From contig NZ_JAPLET010000015.1 of assembly GCF_026391055.1 (NCBI RefSeq), positions 310,001-374,000 on the forward strand: a DNA stretch of 64,000 nucleotides, read 5' to 3'. The translations under genes were made by a program, and so were the position numbers. The notes under the pieces are model-generated. The model saw nothing but the letters and a program-made list of their open reading frames with translations. It had not been told where the DNA came from and made no database searches. Shown here one piece after another: positions 18,504-27,816 of the stretch. The stretch is from Spirosoma sp. GTDB lineage: Bacteria > Bacteroidota > Bacteroidia > Cytophagales > Spirosomataceae. Position 1 is the first letter of the stretch, and each line of letters starts with the position of its first letter.

Positions 18504-19757
18504 CTACTTTAACGGGCTAAGTTGATACACGCTGGCAGCGGGCTTGCGGCTTACCGCAATCTGCCCCTCCAGCCACTTGATGAGAATACTTTGTTCTTCG
18601 AGCCCTTTCACATGCCGCCCCTGCTCGTAGGAGCGGAAACCCAGAATATAGGTCGTGTTCAGCGGGCGGTACTGGAAGAAAAACAGGTCGTTCTTCTTTA
18701 AAATCATCTGGCGCAACTCCCGGACCTGTTCGAACAAACGGCCCTGCCGGAGTTCGATGCCGTTGGCCCAGTCGCTGGCGGAGGCCGTTACCAACGTTTC
18801 AGTATCCGCCGTGAGGGTATAGAAGCCCTTTTTCAGGCCCGTTATTTTGAGCAATGGCCCGTTGTTGGTAACAGGTTTATCGTCGGCGGGGAGGGGGAGC
18901 GGCAAAAGTGTTTCGTCGATGGCGAATGTGAGGGCGGGTTCTCCCTTTGCAGCAGGTAGGAGTTTAGCCGATCCGGTGGTTACCCCGGCTTGTTTACCAG
19001 CGGTAATCGTAACGGGGGTGAAGCGAGGTGCCAACCCCAGCCGCTGTTCGAGGGTAGTGGTCAGGTAATAATAGCCTGTTTCGTTGAGGTGAATCCCATT
19101 ATCGGTAATGACTGTCTTCCGGCCGATTTCCTGAATTGGGTTGAACAGGTCGATGTACCGTTTGCCCCGCTGAGACGCCAGTTTGGCCATGGCTGCTGCG
19201 TAGGTTTCGAGCATGGCGTTTCGACTGGCCACGTTTTGGGTCAGATCGGTGGTCAGCACCGGAATCGGCGACAGCAGGATGGCTTGCGCACCAAGCTGGT
19301 CAATTTTGTCGAGGAGTTTGGTTAGTCCCTCCGTGAAATACCCGAGACCAGCCTCGCCGTCCTGCGCTTCGATACCGCCGTAGGCCAGAAAAACCAGCGT
19401 GGGTTTAGCTTTGGTGAGACTCTCCATCAGCAGATCGTAACCCGTAGGCGGATTGGTAATGGTGCTTCGGGCAATGCCGTAGACGTTATCGCCCGTCCAG
19501 CCGAGGTTGCGGAACGTAATGTCACGGTCGGGCCAGCGAGTGCTTAGCGCCAGTTCGAGATACCCGTACTGAAAGTCATTTTCGAAGAGTGAATTTCCCA
19601 GAAAAACCACCCGTTCACCGTTCTTCAATTCGAAGGAAGAGGTTTGGGATGCTGTGGTTTGTTGAGGAGTAGTCTGAGCAACCGACAATCCGCAACTGAG
19701 GGAAAGCAGCACGAATATCGTATACCCGAGCGCGGCTAATACCTTACGCTGTCTCAT
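18504..19757 (-). CDS. Exported SGNH/GDSL-like hydrolase with altered block III
   Basis: SGNH hydrolases are esterases or deacetylases often encoded beside PVC-type dehydrogenases. The ATG at 19757 gives 417 aa with a signal peptide (residues 1-27, ending LSVAQ). Block I is FLGNSLFE (Ser56, with GNS in place of GDS), block II is NLGWTGDN (Gly86), and block V is DNGIHLNE (Asp219, His223). The Asn of block III appears replaced by Ile129 in AYGGIEAQDG, where GGNE is usual, so the oxyanion hole is incomplete and activity is uncertain. The C-terminal 190 aa resemble the extra domain of PVC-associated members. It is the first gene of a two-gene operon with the dehydrogenase and divergent from the thioredoxin gene. 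Confidence 0.82.
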   Translation of the reverse strand: MRQRKVLAALGYTIFVLLSLSCGLSVAQTTPQQTTASQTSSFELKNGERVVFLGNSLFENDFQYGYLELALSTRWPDRDITFRNLGWTGDNVYGIARSTITNPPTGYDLLMESLTKAKPTLVFLAYGGIEAQDGEAGLGYFTEGLTKLLDKIDQLGAQAILLSPIPVLTTDLTQNVASRNAMLETYAAAMAKLASQRGKRYIDLFNPIQEIGRKTVITDNGIHLNETGYYYLTTTLEQRLGLAPRFTPVTITAGKQAGVTTGSAKLLPAAKGEPALTFAIDETLLPLPLPADDKPVTNNGPLLKITGLKKGFYTLTADTETLVTASASDWANGIELRQGRLFEQVRELRQMILKKNDLFFFQYRPLNTTYILGFRSYEQGRHVKGLEEQSILIKWLEGQIAVSRKPAASVYQLSPLK

Positions 19758-19975
19758 GCATTTTTGGGTTAACGTGAACAAGGGGTTGACCAGCACCAAA
19801 ACGTGCTGACGTAGTACCTGAAATAAGAGTAGACCGCTAAAGTCTTACTCTAACCGGACCATAAAATATAGCAGGGAACCGGACTAACGTATACCGGTTT
19901 TGAGGGATTGGGTTGTACTGATTGAAAACCACCCTTTTTCCACTATTTTTAAGCCTTACACTAAATCAGGCAACT

Positions 19976-21112
19976 ATGAAACGCTTTTTCGTGATCGCAC
20001 TGCTCCTCAGTCCGTCGATGCTCTGGGCACAAACCGGGACCTATACACTCAATGGGAAACTTGCCGGTGTAAAAGCCCCTGCCAAAGCGTATCTGCGCTA
20101 TATGGAGAGCGGGACGGCCAAAATGGATTCTGCCCAGATTCAGGACGGAGTTTTTGCGTTCAGCGGAAAGGTCGTTACTCCTACTCAGGCAACGCTTTTT
20201 GTCGATAAGCTCGGCACCGGTTTTAGCCGGAACCGGCCTATAGCCGCTGTGGCCGTATACCTCGAACCTGGTACCATTACCCTAGCCAGCCCCGACTCGC
20301 TCGAAAACGCTCTTGTGAGCGGTACGCCCCTCAACGCCGATCTTCAGAAATTAACGGCCCTGCTCAAACCGGCTTCGACCAACATGGCGCAGCTAATGAA
20401 AGAATACCGGTCTGCCAGCCCGGAACAGCGCAAATCGAAGGAGTTCGAAGAAAGTCTGGACAAACGCTACGAAGCGATTGAAGCCGAGCAGAAAAAAGTA
20501 AAAAGACAGTTCATTCTGGCGAACCCGAACTCAGTGGTGAGTCTAAACACCTTGCAGCAATACGATTATGCACCCGACTATACCGAAGTAGGCCCGATGT
20601 TCGATGGCTTAGCGGAGTCGCTGAAGACGAGCGAAACCGGAAAAGCGTATGCTAAAACCCTCGCCATTGCCAAAGCCACCTCGGTAGGGGCAATGGCTCC
20701 CGAATTTACCCAGGCCGATACGGCGGGCAGGGCGGTGTCGTTGAGCAGCTTTCACGGAAAATACGTGCTGGTCGATTTCTGGGCAAGCTGGTGCGGCCCC
20801 TGCCGACAGGAAAACCCCAATGTGGTGAAAAACTTCCATCAGTACAAAGACAAAAACTTTACCGTGCTGGGCGTTTCGCTCGACCGGCCAACGGCGAAAG
20901 ATGCCTGGCTGAAAGCCATTCATAAAGATGGGCTGGACTGGACGCAGGTATCGGACCTCAAATTCTGGGATAATGAAGTAGCCAAGCAGTACGGCGTGCG
21001 AGCCATTCCGCAAAATTTCCTGATTGGGCCTGATGGTAAGATTGTTGCAAAAAATGTTCGGGGCGAAGCGTTGGGGAAAAAGCTGGAAGAAATCCTGGCG
21101 GCAAAACCATAA
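19976..21112 (+). CDS. Exported TlpA/ResA-like thioredoxin with N-terminal DUF4369-type domain
   Basis: Periplasmic thiol-disulfide oxidoreductase of a kind common in Bacteroidota. The ATG at 19976 (MKRFFV) gives 378 aa with a signal peptide (residues 1-19, ending LWAQ). An N-terminal DUF4369-like region (about 20-125) is followed by a charged helical linker (about 135-185) and a thioredoxin/AhpC-TSA domain (about 238-378) with the redox motif WCGPC (Cys273, Cys276) and the cis-Pro segment VRAIPQNFLI. It stands alone. Partners could be c-type cytochrome maturation, as two heme proteins are encoded nearby (inference only). Confidence 0.9.
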   Translation: MKRFFVIALLLSPSMLWAQTGTYTLNGKLAGVKAPAKAYLRYMESGTAKMDSAQIQDGVFAFSGKVVTPTQATLFVDKLGTGFSRNRPIAAVAVYLEPGTITLASPDSLENALVSGTPLNADLQKLTALLKPASTNMAQLMKEYRSASPEQRKSKEFEESLDKRYEAIEAEQKKVKRQFILANPNSVVSLNTLQQYDYAPDYTEVGPMFDGLAESLKTSETGKAYAKTLAIAKATSVGAMAPEFTQADTAGRAVSLSSFHGKYVLVDFWASWCGPCRQENPNVVKNFHQYKDKNFTVLGVSLDRPTAKDAWLKAIHKDGLDWTQVSDLKFWDNEVAKQYGVRAIPQNFLIGPDGKIVAKNVRGEALGKKLEEILAAKP

Positions 21113-21198
21113 ACCTGCTACAACTTTTTCATTGCCATTCATCCACATACTACCCGCACTGGTTAACGCCCCGGCGGGTAGCTCTTTTTAATACCCTC

Positions 21199-22266
21199 AT
21201 GATTTTACCGACCGAAACGGCGATCAAACCAGCCATTCAGGAAAAATTTGAACACCTCTGGCACCTCGTCGGCAACACGCCGATGCTGGAGTTATTTTAT
21301 ACGTATAAAGGCCAGCCCCGTTCGCTCTACGTCAAGTGTGAACATTATAACCTGACGGGGAGCATGAAAGACCGCATGGCACTGCATGTGCTCCATCAGG
21401 CGTATCGGGAAGGCAATATAAAACCCGGCGACCGGATTGTGGAAGCCACCAGCGGCAGTTCGGGCATTGCCTTTTCGGCGGTAGGCCGGGCGCTGGGACA
21501 TCCCGTTACCATTATCATGCCCGCCGGGATCAGCCAGGAGCGGATCGACATTATCCGGAGCCTGGGGGCCGATATCGTGCTGTTCACCAAAGAAGAGGGT
21601 GGATTTATGGGTGCCATTCGCCGGTCGGAGGAGTTGGCGGCCAGCGATCCAACTGTTTTTCTGCCCCGGCAGTTCGCCAATAAATACAATGCCGACGCCC
21701 ACCGCCTAACGACAGGTAAGGAAATCTGGCTTCAGCTCCAGAGCGTCGACATTACGCCCGATGCCTTTGTGGCGGGCGTAGGCACCGGCGGAACCGTGAT
21801 GGGGGTGGGGCGTTACCTGAAATCCCGCAAACCCGACATCCGCATCCACCCCCTCGAACCCGCCGAATCGCCAACCCTCTCGGTAGGACACAAAACCGGA
21901 ACGCACCGGATTCAGGGGTTTTTCGACGAGTTTATCCCCGATATTCTGAAACTTAACGAGCTGGACCACATCGTACAGGCCAATGACGGCGACTCTATTC
22001 TGGTGGCGCAGAAACTGGCGGTGCAGCTTGGCGTAGCCGTGGGCATTTCGTCCGGTGCCAACCTGATTGGTGCCATCAACCTGCAAAACGAAATGGGGGC
22101 TGATGCCCGCGTGGTGACCATCCTCTGCGACAGTAACAAGAAATACCTGAGTACGGATCTGGTACGGGAAGAGCCCATCAAGTCGGGCTATGTCGCCCCG
22201 CACATAGAATTTACGGACTATCGTCCCATCAGTCGTCTGCTCGTGGGACGGCCGGGCGTTTTCTGA
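21199..22266 (+). CDS. PLP-dependent cysteine-synthase-family enzyme
   Basis: Fold-type II PLP enzyme related to cysteine synthase (O-acetylserine + sulfide to cysteine) and cystathionine beta-synthase. 355 aa; PLP lysine Lys57 in GSMKDR, substrate loop TSGSSG (Thr84-Gly89) and phosphate-binding loop GVGTGGTVMG near residue 195. True CysK proteins carry TSGNTG in the substrate loop; the change to SGSSG, and a C-terminal extension of about 40 aa, leave room for another amino-acid substrate. It stands alone with a strong bidirectional terminator after it (22351-22383). Confidence 0.85.
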   Translation: MILPTETAIKPAIQEKFEHLWHLVGNTPMLELFYTYKGQPRSLYVKCEHYNLTGSMKDRMALHVLHQAYREGNIKPGDRIVEATSGSSGIAFSAVGRALGHPVTIIMPAGISQERIDIIRSLGADIVLFTKEEGGFMGAIRRSEELAASDPTVFLPRQFANKYNADAHRLTTGKEIWLQLQSVDITPDAFVAGVGTGGTVMGVGRYLKSRKPDIRIHPLEPAESPTLSVGHKTGTHRIQGFFDEFIPDILKLNELDHIVQANDGDSILVAQKLAVQLGVAVGISSGANLIGAINLQNEMGADARVVTILCDSNKKYLSTDLVREEPIKSGYVAPHIEFTDYRPISRLLVGRPGVF

Positions 22267-22287
22267 TTTGGTGGTGGGCGTTGGGCC

Positions 22288-22305
22288 TAGTCTGTGACTA
22301 TGTCG
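22288..22305. repeat. Fragment of the triple-hairpin repeat
   Basis: Eighteen bases, identical to the first hairpin of the repeats at 2061 and 5661 (TAGTCTGTGACTATGTCG). It lies 21 bp after the cysteine-synthase-family stop, again just downstream of a gene; the rest of the 120-bp unit is absent. Confidence 0.7.
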
Positions 22306-22350
22306 ATCGTCCAGTGCCACCACCACAGGTAGATAACCCGGCACCAAAAT

Positions 22351-22383
22351 AAACCCTCGCCTATTCATCACAGGCGAGGGTTT
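22351..22383. terminator. Bidirectional hairpin terminator
   Basis: Perfect 12-bp stem (22351-22362 with 22372-22383) with a 9-nt loop, A-run on one side and T-run on the other, between two convergent genes. Confidence 0.85.
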
Positions 22384-22408
22384 CTAGTTCAAGAGGAAGG
22401 TTTGTTGT

Positions 22409-22807
22409 TTACTTAACCGCAATCTGGCGGCTAGGTGCTTCGGGTTGTTGAGTCGAGATGGTAATATTTTGTGACTTCGTTTCGACACCATTGGTGATTT
22501 CGACTTGATAAACGCCATCGGGCAGTTCACTTAGGTTCAGACGAGTCCGGAACTTGCTTTCGTTTTTGCCGACGCGCTGGGTGAACAGGACTTTTCCATC
22601 TGCACCTTTCAGGAGAATATCAACGGCACCACCGGTTTGTTTGTCGAGGGCGATATTCAATTTGCCATCTACCGAAGTATACATGGCCGACTGATAAGCC
22701 GCAACGTGCGCTGGACGGCCAATGGGTTTTGCTTCGCTAAAGGTGGCAGCAGATGTAACAACGGCTAAAGAAAGAGCTAAGGCGAAGGATTTAATGAGCG
22801 TTTTCAT
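22409..22807 (-). CDS. Small secreted protein with Ig-like/sorting-domain-like fold
   Basis: I recognise no firm family. The 132-aa protein has a signal peptide (about residues 1-26, ending FSEA) and a beta-rich core with KLNIALDKQTGGAVDI, LNLSELPDGVYQVEITNG and a final KSQNITI. This pattern resembles the C-terminal Por secretion (T9SS type A) or DUF3244-like modules of Bacteroidota, here as almost the whole protein. A TATCTTTG promoter element lies 61 bp upstream. The gene is monocistronic, convergent with the cysteine-synthase-like gene and ends 25 nt from its terminator. Confidence 0.75.
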   Translation of the reverse strand: MKTLIKSFALALSLAVVTSAATFSEAKPIGRPAHVAAYQSAMYTSVDGKLNIALDKQTGGAVDILLKGADGKVLFTQRVGKNESKFRTRLNLSELPDGVYQVEITNGVETKSQNITISTQQPEAPSRQIAVK

Positions 22808-23120
22808 GATTTTTATGTTTTAGTGTTTTGAGTTAAAAGCGAGTCGGGTTATTCCCGATTGGTGAAACAAAGATATAGGCTAGGGATGGTACTATGTAAT
22901 ACAAACTACTGGAACGGTTGTTCAGATGGATGAGTGGACGAAATATTATTTGCCTGATTGAATGGTACATCCCGCAGCGCCGATTGAGCCGGTTGCTTGG
23001 TCACCAGAGTAGGGCTAAAATGAAAGGAGCTTCTTCGTTACAGCGATGAATAGACCGTATAGTAAATAGTATATAAGATGTTCATGTGACTGGTCCGTTA
23101 CAAGGCAAACGAACGTCAAT
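22808..23120. other. Divergent intergenic region
   Basis: 313 bp between two divergent secreted-protein genes. It contains a TATCTTTG element for the minus-strand gene and a small hairpin in that gene's leader (TCGGG...CCCGA near 22846-22860). No gene is seen, and I find no clear promoter for the plus-strand gene. Confidence 0.6.
22868..22875 (-). promoter_or_regulatory. Bacteroidota -7 promoter element
   Basis: Reads TATCTTTG on the minus strand, an exact TAnnTTTG match, 61 bp upstream of the small secreted protein gene starting at 22807. Confidence 0.6.
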
Positions 23121-23738
23121 ATGAAAAACGCTCTATTCTTATGCCTATTTACTGTGTCGGTTGGTGCTATGGCGCAACGGCTGGATCATAACGATATTCC
23201 CAAGCCGTATCAACAGGGAACATGGCTGGTGGGGATTCAGGGTGGTTACTCAAATGGTAACCTTATGAAGAATTACCTGATCTCGCACGCGCAGGGAGGA
23301 TATTTTGTTGCCGACAAACTGCTAATCGGATTAAGCAGTACCCAAAGTTGGGAGTGGATCAGGAGTGCTCATGATAATATACTCGCGGTGGGTCCTATGG
23401 TCCGGTATCAATTTACCCGGACTCGTATTTCTCCCTTTCTGACGGCTGCTTATCAGGTAGGTAGTCGGAAAAGCGGAAGTTCAGAGATTCAGGCAACAAT
23501 CTTGCTGCCACAGCCGAATGGTTCGACAACAACCGTCACGCTACTAGCGCCCAGTTTCCCCAAAACAGTTTATTCGCGCTCGTTTGGTGCGGGTGTTACT
23601 ATTGGCATTACTCCTGCACTAAAGCTTGATGCACTCATTAGCTGGCAGGATAAAGTCTATAAGGCTGACGATGGGTTGTATTCGTATATGGGGGTTTATC
23701 AGCCTCAATTAGGGCTCAGTTATTTACTTGGATTATAA
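23121..23738 (+). CDS. Outer-membrane beta-barrel protein of unknown function
   Basis: The 205-aa protein has a signal peptide (residues 1-18, ending GAMAQ) and alternating hydrophobic/aromatic strands such as GTWLVGIQGGYSNGNL, VGPMVRYQFTRTRISPFLTAAYQVG and a last strand, QPQLGLSYLLGL, which is the layout of a small 8-stranded OmpA/OprD-like barrel. No enzyme motif is visible. Its TAA stop is part of the stem of the following terminator. It is monocistronic. Confidence 0.78.
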   Translation: MKNALFLCLFTVSVGAMAQRLDHNDIPKPYQQGTWLVGIQGGYSNGNLMKNYLISHAQGGYFVADKLLIGLSSTQSWEWIRSAHDNILAVGPMVRYQFTRTRISPFLTAAYQVGSRKSGSSEIQATILLPQPNGSTTTVTLLAPSFPKTVYSRSFGAGVTIGITPALKLDALISWQDKVYKADDGLYSYMGVYQPQLGLSYLLGL

Positions 23739-23774
23739 AACCGACCGTCGATGCGTCGACGGTCGGTTTTATAA
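23733..23774. terminator. Bidirectional terminator between convergent genes
   Basis: A 19-bp stem (23733-23751 with 23756-23774) with a TGCG loop; A- and T-runs form the outer stem, so it can work in both directions. The plus-strand gene's stop codon is inside it. Confidence 0.9.
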
Positions 23775-23783
23775 GTAAAATTA

Positions 23784-25787
23784 TTACGGCTTTTCGCTGG
23801 CTGCTTCACTGCCGCTGGCCGGAGCTAGTGAGTTGATCCAGGCGGCAATTTTCAACGCGTCAGGTTTAGGAACCTGTGGCATAGGCGGCATCTCGGTAGC
23901 GTATTCGGGCCAGTGCTGGGGTTTGGGATTGTAGATCAACTCCACAATCTGATCGTTGGTGTACTTGCGTTTGGCTACGTCGGCGAAGGCGGGGCCAACC
24001 TGCCGTTTGTTGGCCTGGTGGCAAGCCGAACAGGTGTGGCGAGTAAGCAAGCCTTTTACTTCGTCGTAGGTGGGCGCTTTCGCCATTGTCACCGCCTGGC
24101 CACCTACCAACTTAGGCTTAGCGCCCGTGGTAGCTTTAGCGGGGGCAGCTTTCTTGCCTGCTGCGGCTGGTGTTGTTGCGGGTGCAGTAGCCGGTGTGGC
24201 AGCTGAATTTTTTGTGCTTACCTCGCTCATGGCCAGTTTCTCACCCGTTGGGATGTTGTTCAGCGTATAATAGGCAATCGGATGAACGAGTGAATACGAT
24301 CCTTCAACGCCACGAACCCCATCCAGCGTTAACTGGTGGATGTAAAACTTCTTCAGGTCGCTAACGATCAGACGCGCTTTCATACCATCGGCCGATACCT
24401 TTACACCTTTGAGCGGTAAGGCTTCTTTATTGATGGTCGGGCTACCGTAAACGGCGTGATATTTATAGAGGAAGCTTTCGACCCGGTACGAGGCCAGATC
24501 TTCAGCCGATTTGCGGTCGACGGGTTTCGTGAACTCGATTTCAAACCCATCAGGCATGGCTTTCACGGTGCGCATTTCGAAGGGCATGGCACCGTTCCAG
24601 GCTACCCGCTGCAAGCCGTCATTCGCTTCACCAGCCGAACCCCAGCCCCGGTTGGTTTCACCCACGAACAGCGAGCCATCTTTGGCAAACGCCATCCGGA
24701 GCACACCCGACCGGAAGCCGTTGCGGAATTCGATGGCACCGCCCTGGTACTCACCGTTCACTTTTTCCATGAACACCCGCGAAATTTTGCTCATGCCCTG
24801 GTCGCCCACCAGCAACTGCCCCGAAAACGGCCCAAAGGCACCGTCCGGAATTTGCAGGATTTCGGAGTTCGAAATACCCAGAATACCGTGAGGAAGCCAA
24901 ACCGCAGGCGTCTGAACGTCGACGTTCGGGAACATTTCTTTCAGATTGTAGAAAAGAGTCGGCGTTTCGTTGACCACGTTTTCGGGTTTGATAGCCCGGC
25001 CGTTTTCATCCCGCCGACGACGTTCGTCGATCTTGGCAACGAACTGTTCGTTGGTGAGTTTAACGGGTGAGTTGGCCAGGCCGGTCCAGCGCAAACCCGC
25101 CGGGTGACCCGTAAAGGCACCATTCTTGACGTGGAAAATCCCGCCGGAGCCCATCCATTCGCCCTGATTGTCGCTGTAGAAAAGTTCACCTTCGTAGATG
25201 CCCAGTCCGCAGGGAGAGCGCATACCGGTTGCCCAGGGCTGCATGGTGCCATCTTCGCTGATTTTCATCGTCCAGCCACGCCAGGGGACACGGCTTTCGC
25301 CCCGCCACCACTCTTCGTCGCCGAAGGCTACGTTGCCCGTTACGAAAAACTTACCGTCGGGAGCAATCTTCGGTCCGAAGCTGTATTCGTGGTAGTGCCC
25401 CGACAAAGGCCAGGCATAAACCGTTTCGAAAATATCGGCCTTCCCGTTTTTATCCGAGTCGATCAGTTTGGTCAGCTCCCCGCGCTGTGCGCAAAAGAGG
25501 GCACCGTCCTTGTAAGTCAGGCCCAGAATTTCGTGCAGGCCCGACGCAAACTTGCGGAAAAAAGGTTTGCGGCTAGTTGGGTTTTCAATGATCCAGACAT
25601 CACCCCGACGCGTGGCAACGCCCACACTACCATCGGGTAGCGTTGTCAGGCCGCCCACTTCGAGGAGCGTTCCTTCCGGAGCGGTTACTTTCAGAATCTT
25701 GAAGAAATCCTCTTCCTTCGGCGATTCCTGAGCCATGGCTGCCGTGAGGGAAGCCGTGGCGAGTAAAGATATAAATAGCTTTTTCAT
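23784..25787 (-). CDS. Exported PQQ/sorbosone-dehydrogenase-like propeller fused to cytochrome c
   Basis: Periplasmic redox enzyme of 667 aa: signal peptide (residues 1-19, ending TAAMA), a beta-propeller dehydrogenase-like domain (about 25-500), an Ala/Pro/Thr/Lys-rich flexible linker (about 520-560, low complexity) and a class I cytochrome c domain with CSACH (Cys586, Cys589, His590) and an axial Met in MPPMPQ. It is expected to oxidise a sugar and pass electrons to its own heme. It lies 67 nt downstream of a DUF1080 gene on the same strand, and a second DUF1080 gene is divergent. This context suggests oxidation of a glycoside coupled to cleavage of the oxidised product (inference). The substrate is unknown. 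Confidence 0.87.
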   Translation of the reverse strand: MKKLFISLLATASLTAAMAQESPKEEDFFKILKVTAPEGTLLEVGGLTTLPDGSVGVATRRGDVWIIENPTSRKPFFRKFASGLHEILGLTYKDGALFCAQRGELTKLIDSDKNGKADIFETVYAWPLSGHYHEYSFGPKIAPDGKFFVTGNVAFGDEEWWRGESRVPWRGWTMKISEDGTMQPWATGMRSPCGLGIYEGELFYSDNQGEWMGSGGIFHVKNGAFTGHPAGLRWTGLANSPVKLTNEQFVAKIDERRRRDENGRAIKPENVVNETPTLFYNLKEMFPNVDVQTPAVWLPHGILGISNSEILQIPDGAFGPFSGQLLVGDQGMSKISRVFMEKVNGEYQGGAIEFRNGFRSGVLRMAFAKDGSLFVGETNRGWGSAGEANDGLQRVAWNGAMPFEMRTVKAMPDGFEIEFTKPVDRKSAEDLASYRVESFLYKYHAVYGSPTINKEALPLKGVKVSADGMKARLIVSDLKKFYIHQLTLDGVRGVEGSYSLVHPIAYYTLNNIPTGEKLAMSEVSTKNSAATPATAPATTPAAAGKKAAPAKATTGAKPKLVGGQAVTMAKAPTYDEVKGLLTRHTCSACHQANKRQVGPAFADVAKRKYTNDQIVELIYNPKPQHWPEYATEMPPMPQVPKPDALKIAAWINSLAPASGSEAASEKP

Positions 25788-25854
25788 CTGATAATGGATG
25801 GGAACGCGGATCGAACGAATTTTATCTGCCTAATTCGTTCGATTGACATTCCTA

Positions 25855-27741
25855 TTAAAACAGGATTGAGTAAGTGACTTTTCCTTTGACCGGTACGATC
25901 AACTCCTGCCGGCCGTTGGCATCTCGTATAGTTGGCTTCGCGCCCGCTACATCGTCGATGCGCAGGTACTCCTGCCCGTCAACGAGATACATACCGTTTT
26001 CCATGGGTGTAATGCTGGCACCGCTGATCAACCGGGCGTAGAGGTCGCCCGCCGGATTGGCGATGGTCACTTCCCGCTGAACACCTTTCCCGTCGGCCAG
26101 CACCCGGATTTTGTCATTGACTGACGAGCCGTAGCTCTGGTACCGGAACGTTGGCCGGTCGCTTTCGTCCAGTACATATCCTTTGGGCCGGTAGCCGGAG
26201 CCGGTGGTATCGGCCGTCCAGGCGGCTTGTGGTGAAGCCAATTTACTCAGGAAAAGCATGGGAGCACCCAGCCGCTGCACCATACCCATTGGCCGGGAGG
26301 AGCCGTCGCCCCGGTCGTGCCACATGGGTGTCGCATCCAGGAACATGCCGCGCCAAACCTGTACCAGTGCGCCTTTATCCAGATCGTACGTATAATGCAC
26401 CTGCTCGGGGCTACCTACCGAAATGGCATGAACCACACGAAGCGTACGGCCCTGCGTGTTCTTCTCACCGGGCATGTCCATAAAGCTCCGGAGAACCGTG
26501 TTGCTGGGGGCATCGACAATGATCGGGTCGACCTCATCGCCGTTGCTACCCGCGCCTTCGCTGATTACAAACTCCCGAACACCCGGTCCGGCTACAGTAA
26601 GGCCGAGAGCAGGCTGTGCCCAGTCGACAAATTTGGAGTAGAACAGCTCAAAGGGAAGGTCACCTTTGGGCAGTGTTGCTTTACCCGAGCCATTCCAGCC
26701 GCCAGGCGCAACCACTACCTGGTTATTGATCTTCAACATGCCACCGCCCCCCGGAGCGCCCAGGTTAAAGCGGTACTCGCCGGGTTCTGACACGCGTAAC
26801 GTACCCGTGTACCGAATCAGAAACTCATTGGGAATCCGGTTGACCGATGCCGACAGTACTTTCGTTGCTCCTTCCGATTCCGGCGCTGTTTTATCGTAAT
26901 CGGGTTCTTTTTCGTACTTGCCTTTGTAGACGGCGTATTTCAGGTTGAGCAGTTCGGGCCGGGGTTTGTCATACGATACATAGCGGATGTTCCGGAAGGC
27001 CACTGCGCCATGATCGCCCTGAATGCGAAGAGGACCAACGGCTTTTTCGTCGGCAAACAGCGAACCCCGCGTTGGGCCGGTCAGTTCAACATCGTCCTGA
27101 ATGGGTACACCGTTCAGCTCAATCCGGATAACACGGCCATTTTCGGTTTTCTGACCGTTAGCGTTAAAGCGAGGGGCCTGAAACGAAATCTTCATATGCT
27201 GCCACAAGCCAGGTGCACGGCTGGCATTCTGCCGGGCTGCGTGCCCTTCGTAGCCTTTCTGCCCTTCGGGGCGTTTGTCATCCCAGCGTTCATAAACGCC
27301 ACCATTGTCGTGTACGTTGGGGGTACGAATATCCCAGCTATCGCGCAGTTGGATTTCGTAGCGCCCCTGTAAATACACACCTGAATTGGACTGCGACGCC
27401 ATCATGTAATCGAATTCCAGGTCTACATCACCATGTTGCAGGGTCGTGACCAGATCGTACTTATACGGAACCTTGGGGTCATCGGGCATCTTTGCCAGTG
27501 GAATATTGGCCAGAATACCGGTGCCCTTATCGGTAATGAGCGTATTGGTTTTGTTCAGATCGGCGCGAACGGTGCCAACAATACGCCAGTTGGGCGTTGG
27601 AGAAGTGAACGCACTCAAATCATTGAGCGGAAGCGGGATGCCGGGAGCCGGAGCGGGTTGGGCCATTGCCAAACCGAGACTGAGGGCCCAGCCAGCGCTC
27701 AGCAGCCAGGTAAAACGGGCTGTAAGAGGTGGGGTTACCAT
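25855..27741 (-). CDS. Secreted DUF1080 (3-keto-disaccharide hydrolase) protein with PA14-like and C-terminal domains
   Basis: Start chosen at ATG 27741 (MVTPPLTARF), which directly precedes the export segment (signal to about residue 28, ending AMAQ); 628 aa. An N-terminal DUF1080 concanavalin-like domain (about 35-245) has the family hallmark NSGVYLQGRYEIQL and the DNGGVY segment. A PA14-like carbohydrate-binding region follows (about 290-400), then a C-terminal domain of about 200 aa that I cannot name but have seen in cytochrome-linked dehydrogenase families. Family knowledge: Pfam names DUF1080 3-keto-disaccharide hydrolase. Downstream, on the same strand, is the propeller/cytochrome gene. 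Confidence 0.85.
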   Translation of the reverse strand: MVTPPLTARFTWLLSAGWALSLGLAMAQPAPAPGIPLPLNDLSAFTSPTPNWRIVGTVRADLNKTNTLITDKGTGILANIPLAKMPDDPKVPYKYDLVTTLQHGDVDLEFDYMMASQSNSGVYLQGRYEIQLRDSWDIRTPNVHDNGGVYERWDDKRPEGQKGYEGHAARQNASRAPGLWQHMKISFQAPRFNANGQKTENGRVIRIELNGVPIQDDVELTGPTRGSLFADEKAVGPLRIQGDHGAVAFRNIRYVSYDKPRPELLNLKYAVYKGKYEKEPDYDKTAPESEGATKVLSASVNRIPNEFLIRYTGTLRVSEPGEYRFNLGAPGGGGMLKINNQVVVAPGGWNGSGKATLPKGDLPFELFYSKFVDWAQPALGLTVAGPGVREFVISEGAGSNGDEVDPIIVDAPSNTVLRSFMDMPGEKNTQGRTLRVVHAISVGSPEQVHYTYDLDKGALVQVWRGMFLDATPMWHDRGDGSSRPMGMVQRLGAPMLFLSKLASPQAAWTADTTGSGYRPKGYVLDESDRPTFRYQSYGSSVNDKIRVLADGKGVQREVTIANPAGDLYARLISGASITPMENGMYLVDGQEYLRIDDVAGAKPTIRDANGRQELIVPVKGKVTYSILF

Positions 27742-27816
27742 GAGACGGAGAAAAGAAGTTTTGAAGGTTGAAATTACATTTTTTCCGTGTAAAAGACTGC
27801 TAATTGACATTTACCC

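Noticed and set aside
19801..19920. Several CCGGTT-containing words upstream of the thioredoxin gene as an operator array
   Set aside because: The words are short, irregularly spaced, and common in a GC-rich genome.
24118..24230. Ala/Pro-rich repetitive stretch as a tandem repeat element
   Set aside because: It encodes the flexible Ala/Thr/Pro/Lys linker between the propeller and cytochrome domains; the repetition is at the protein level.
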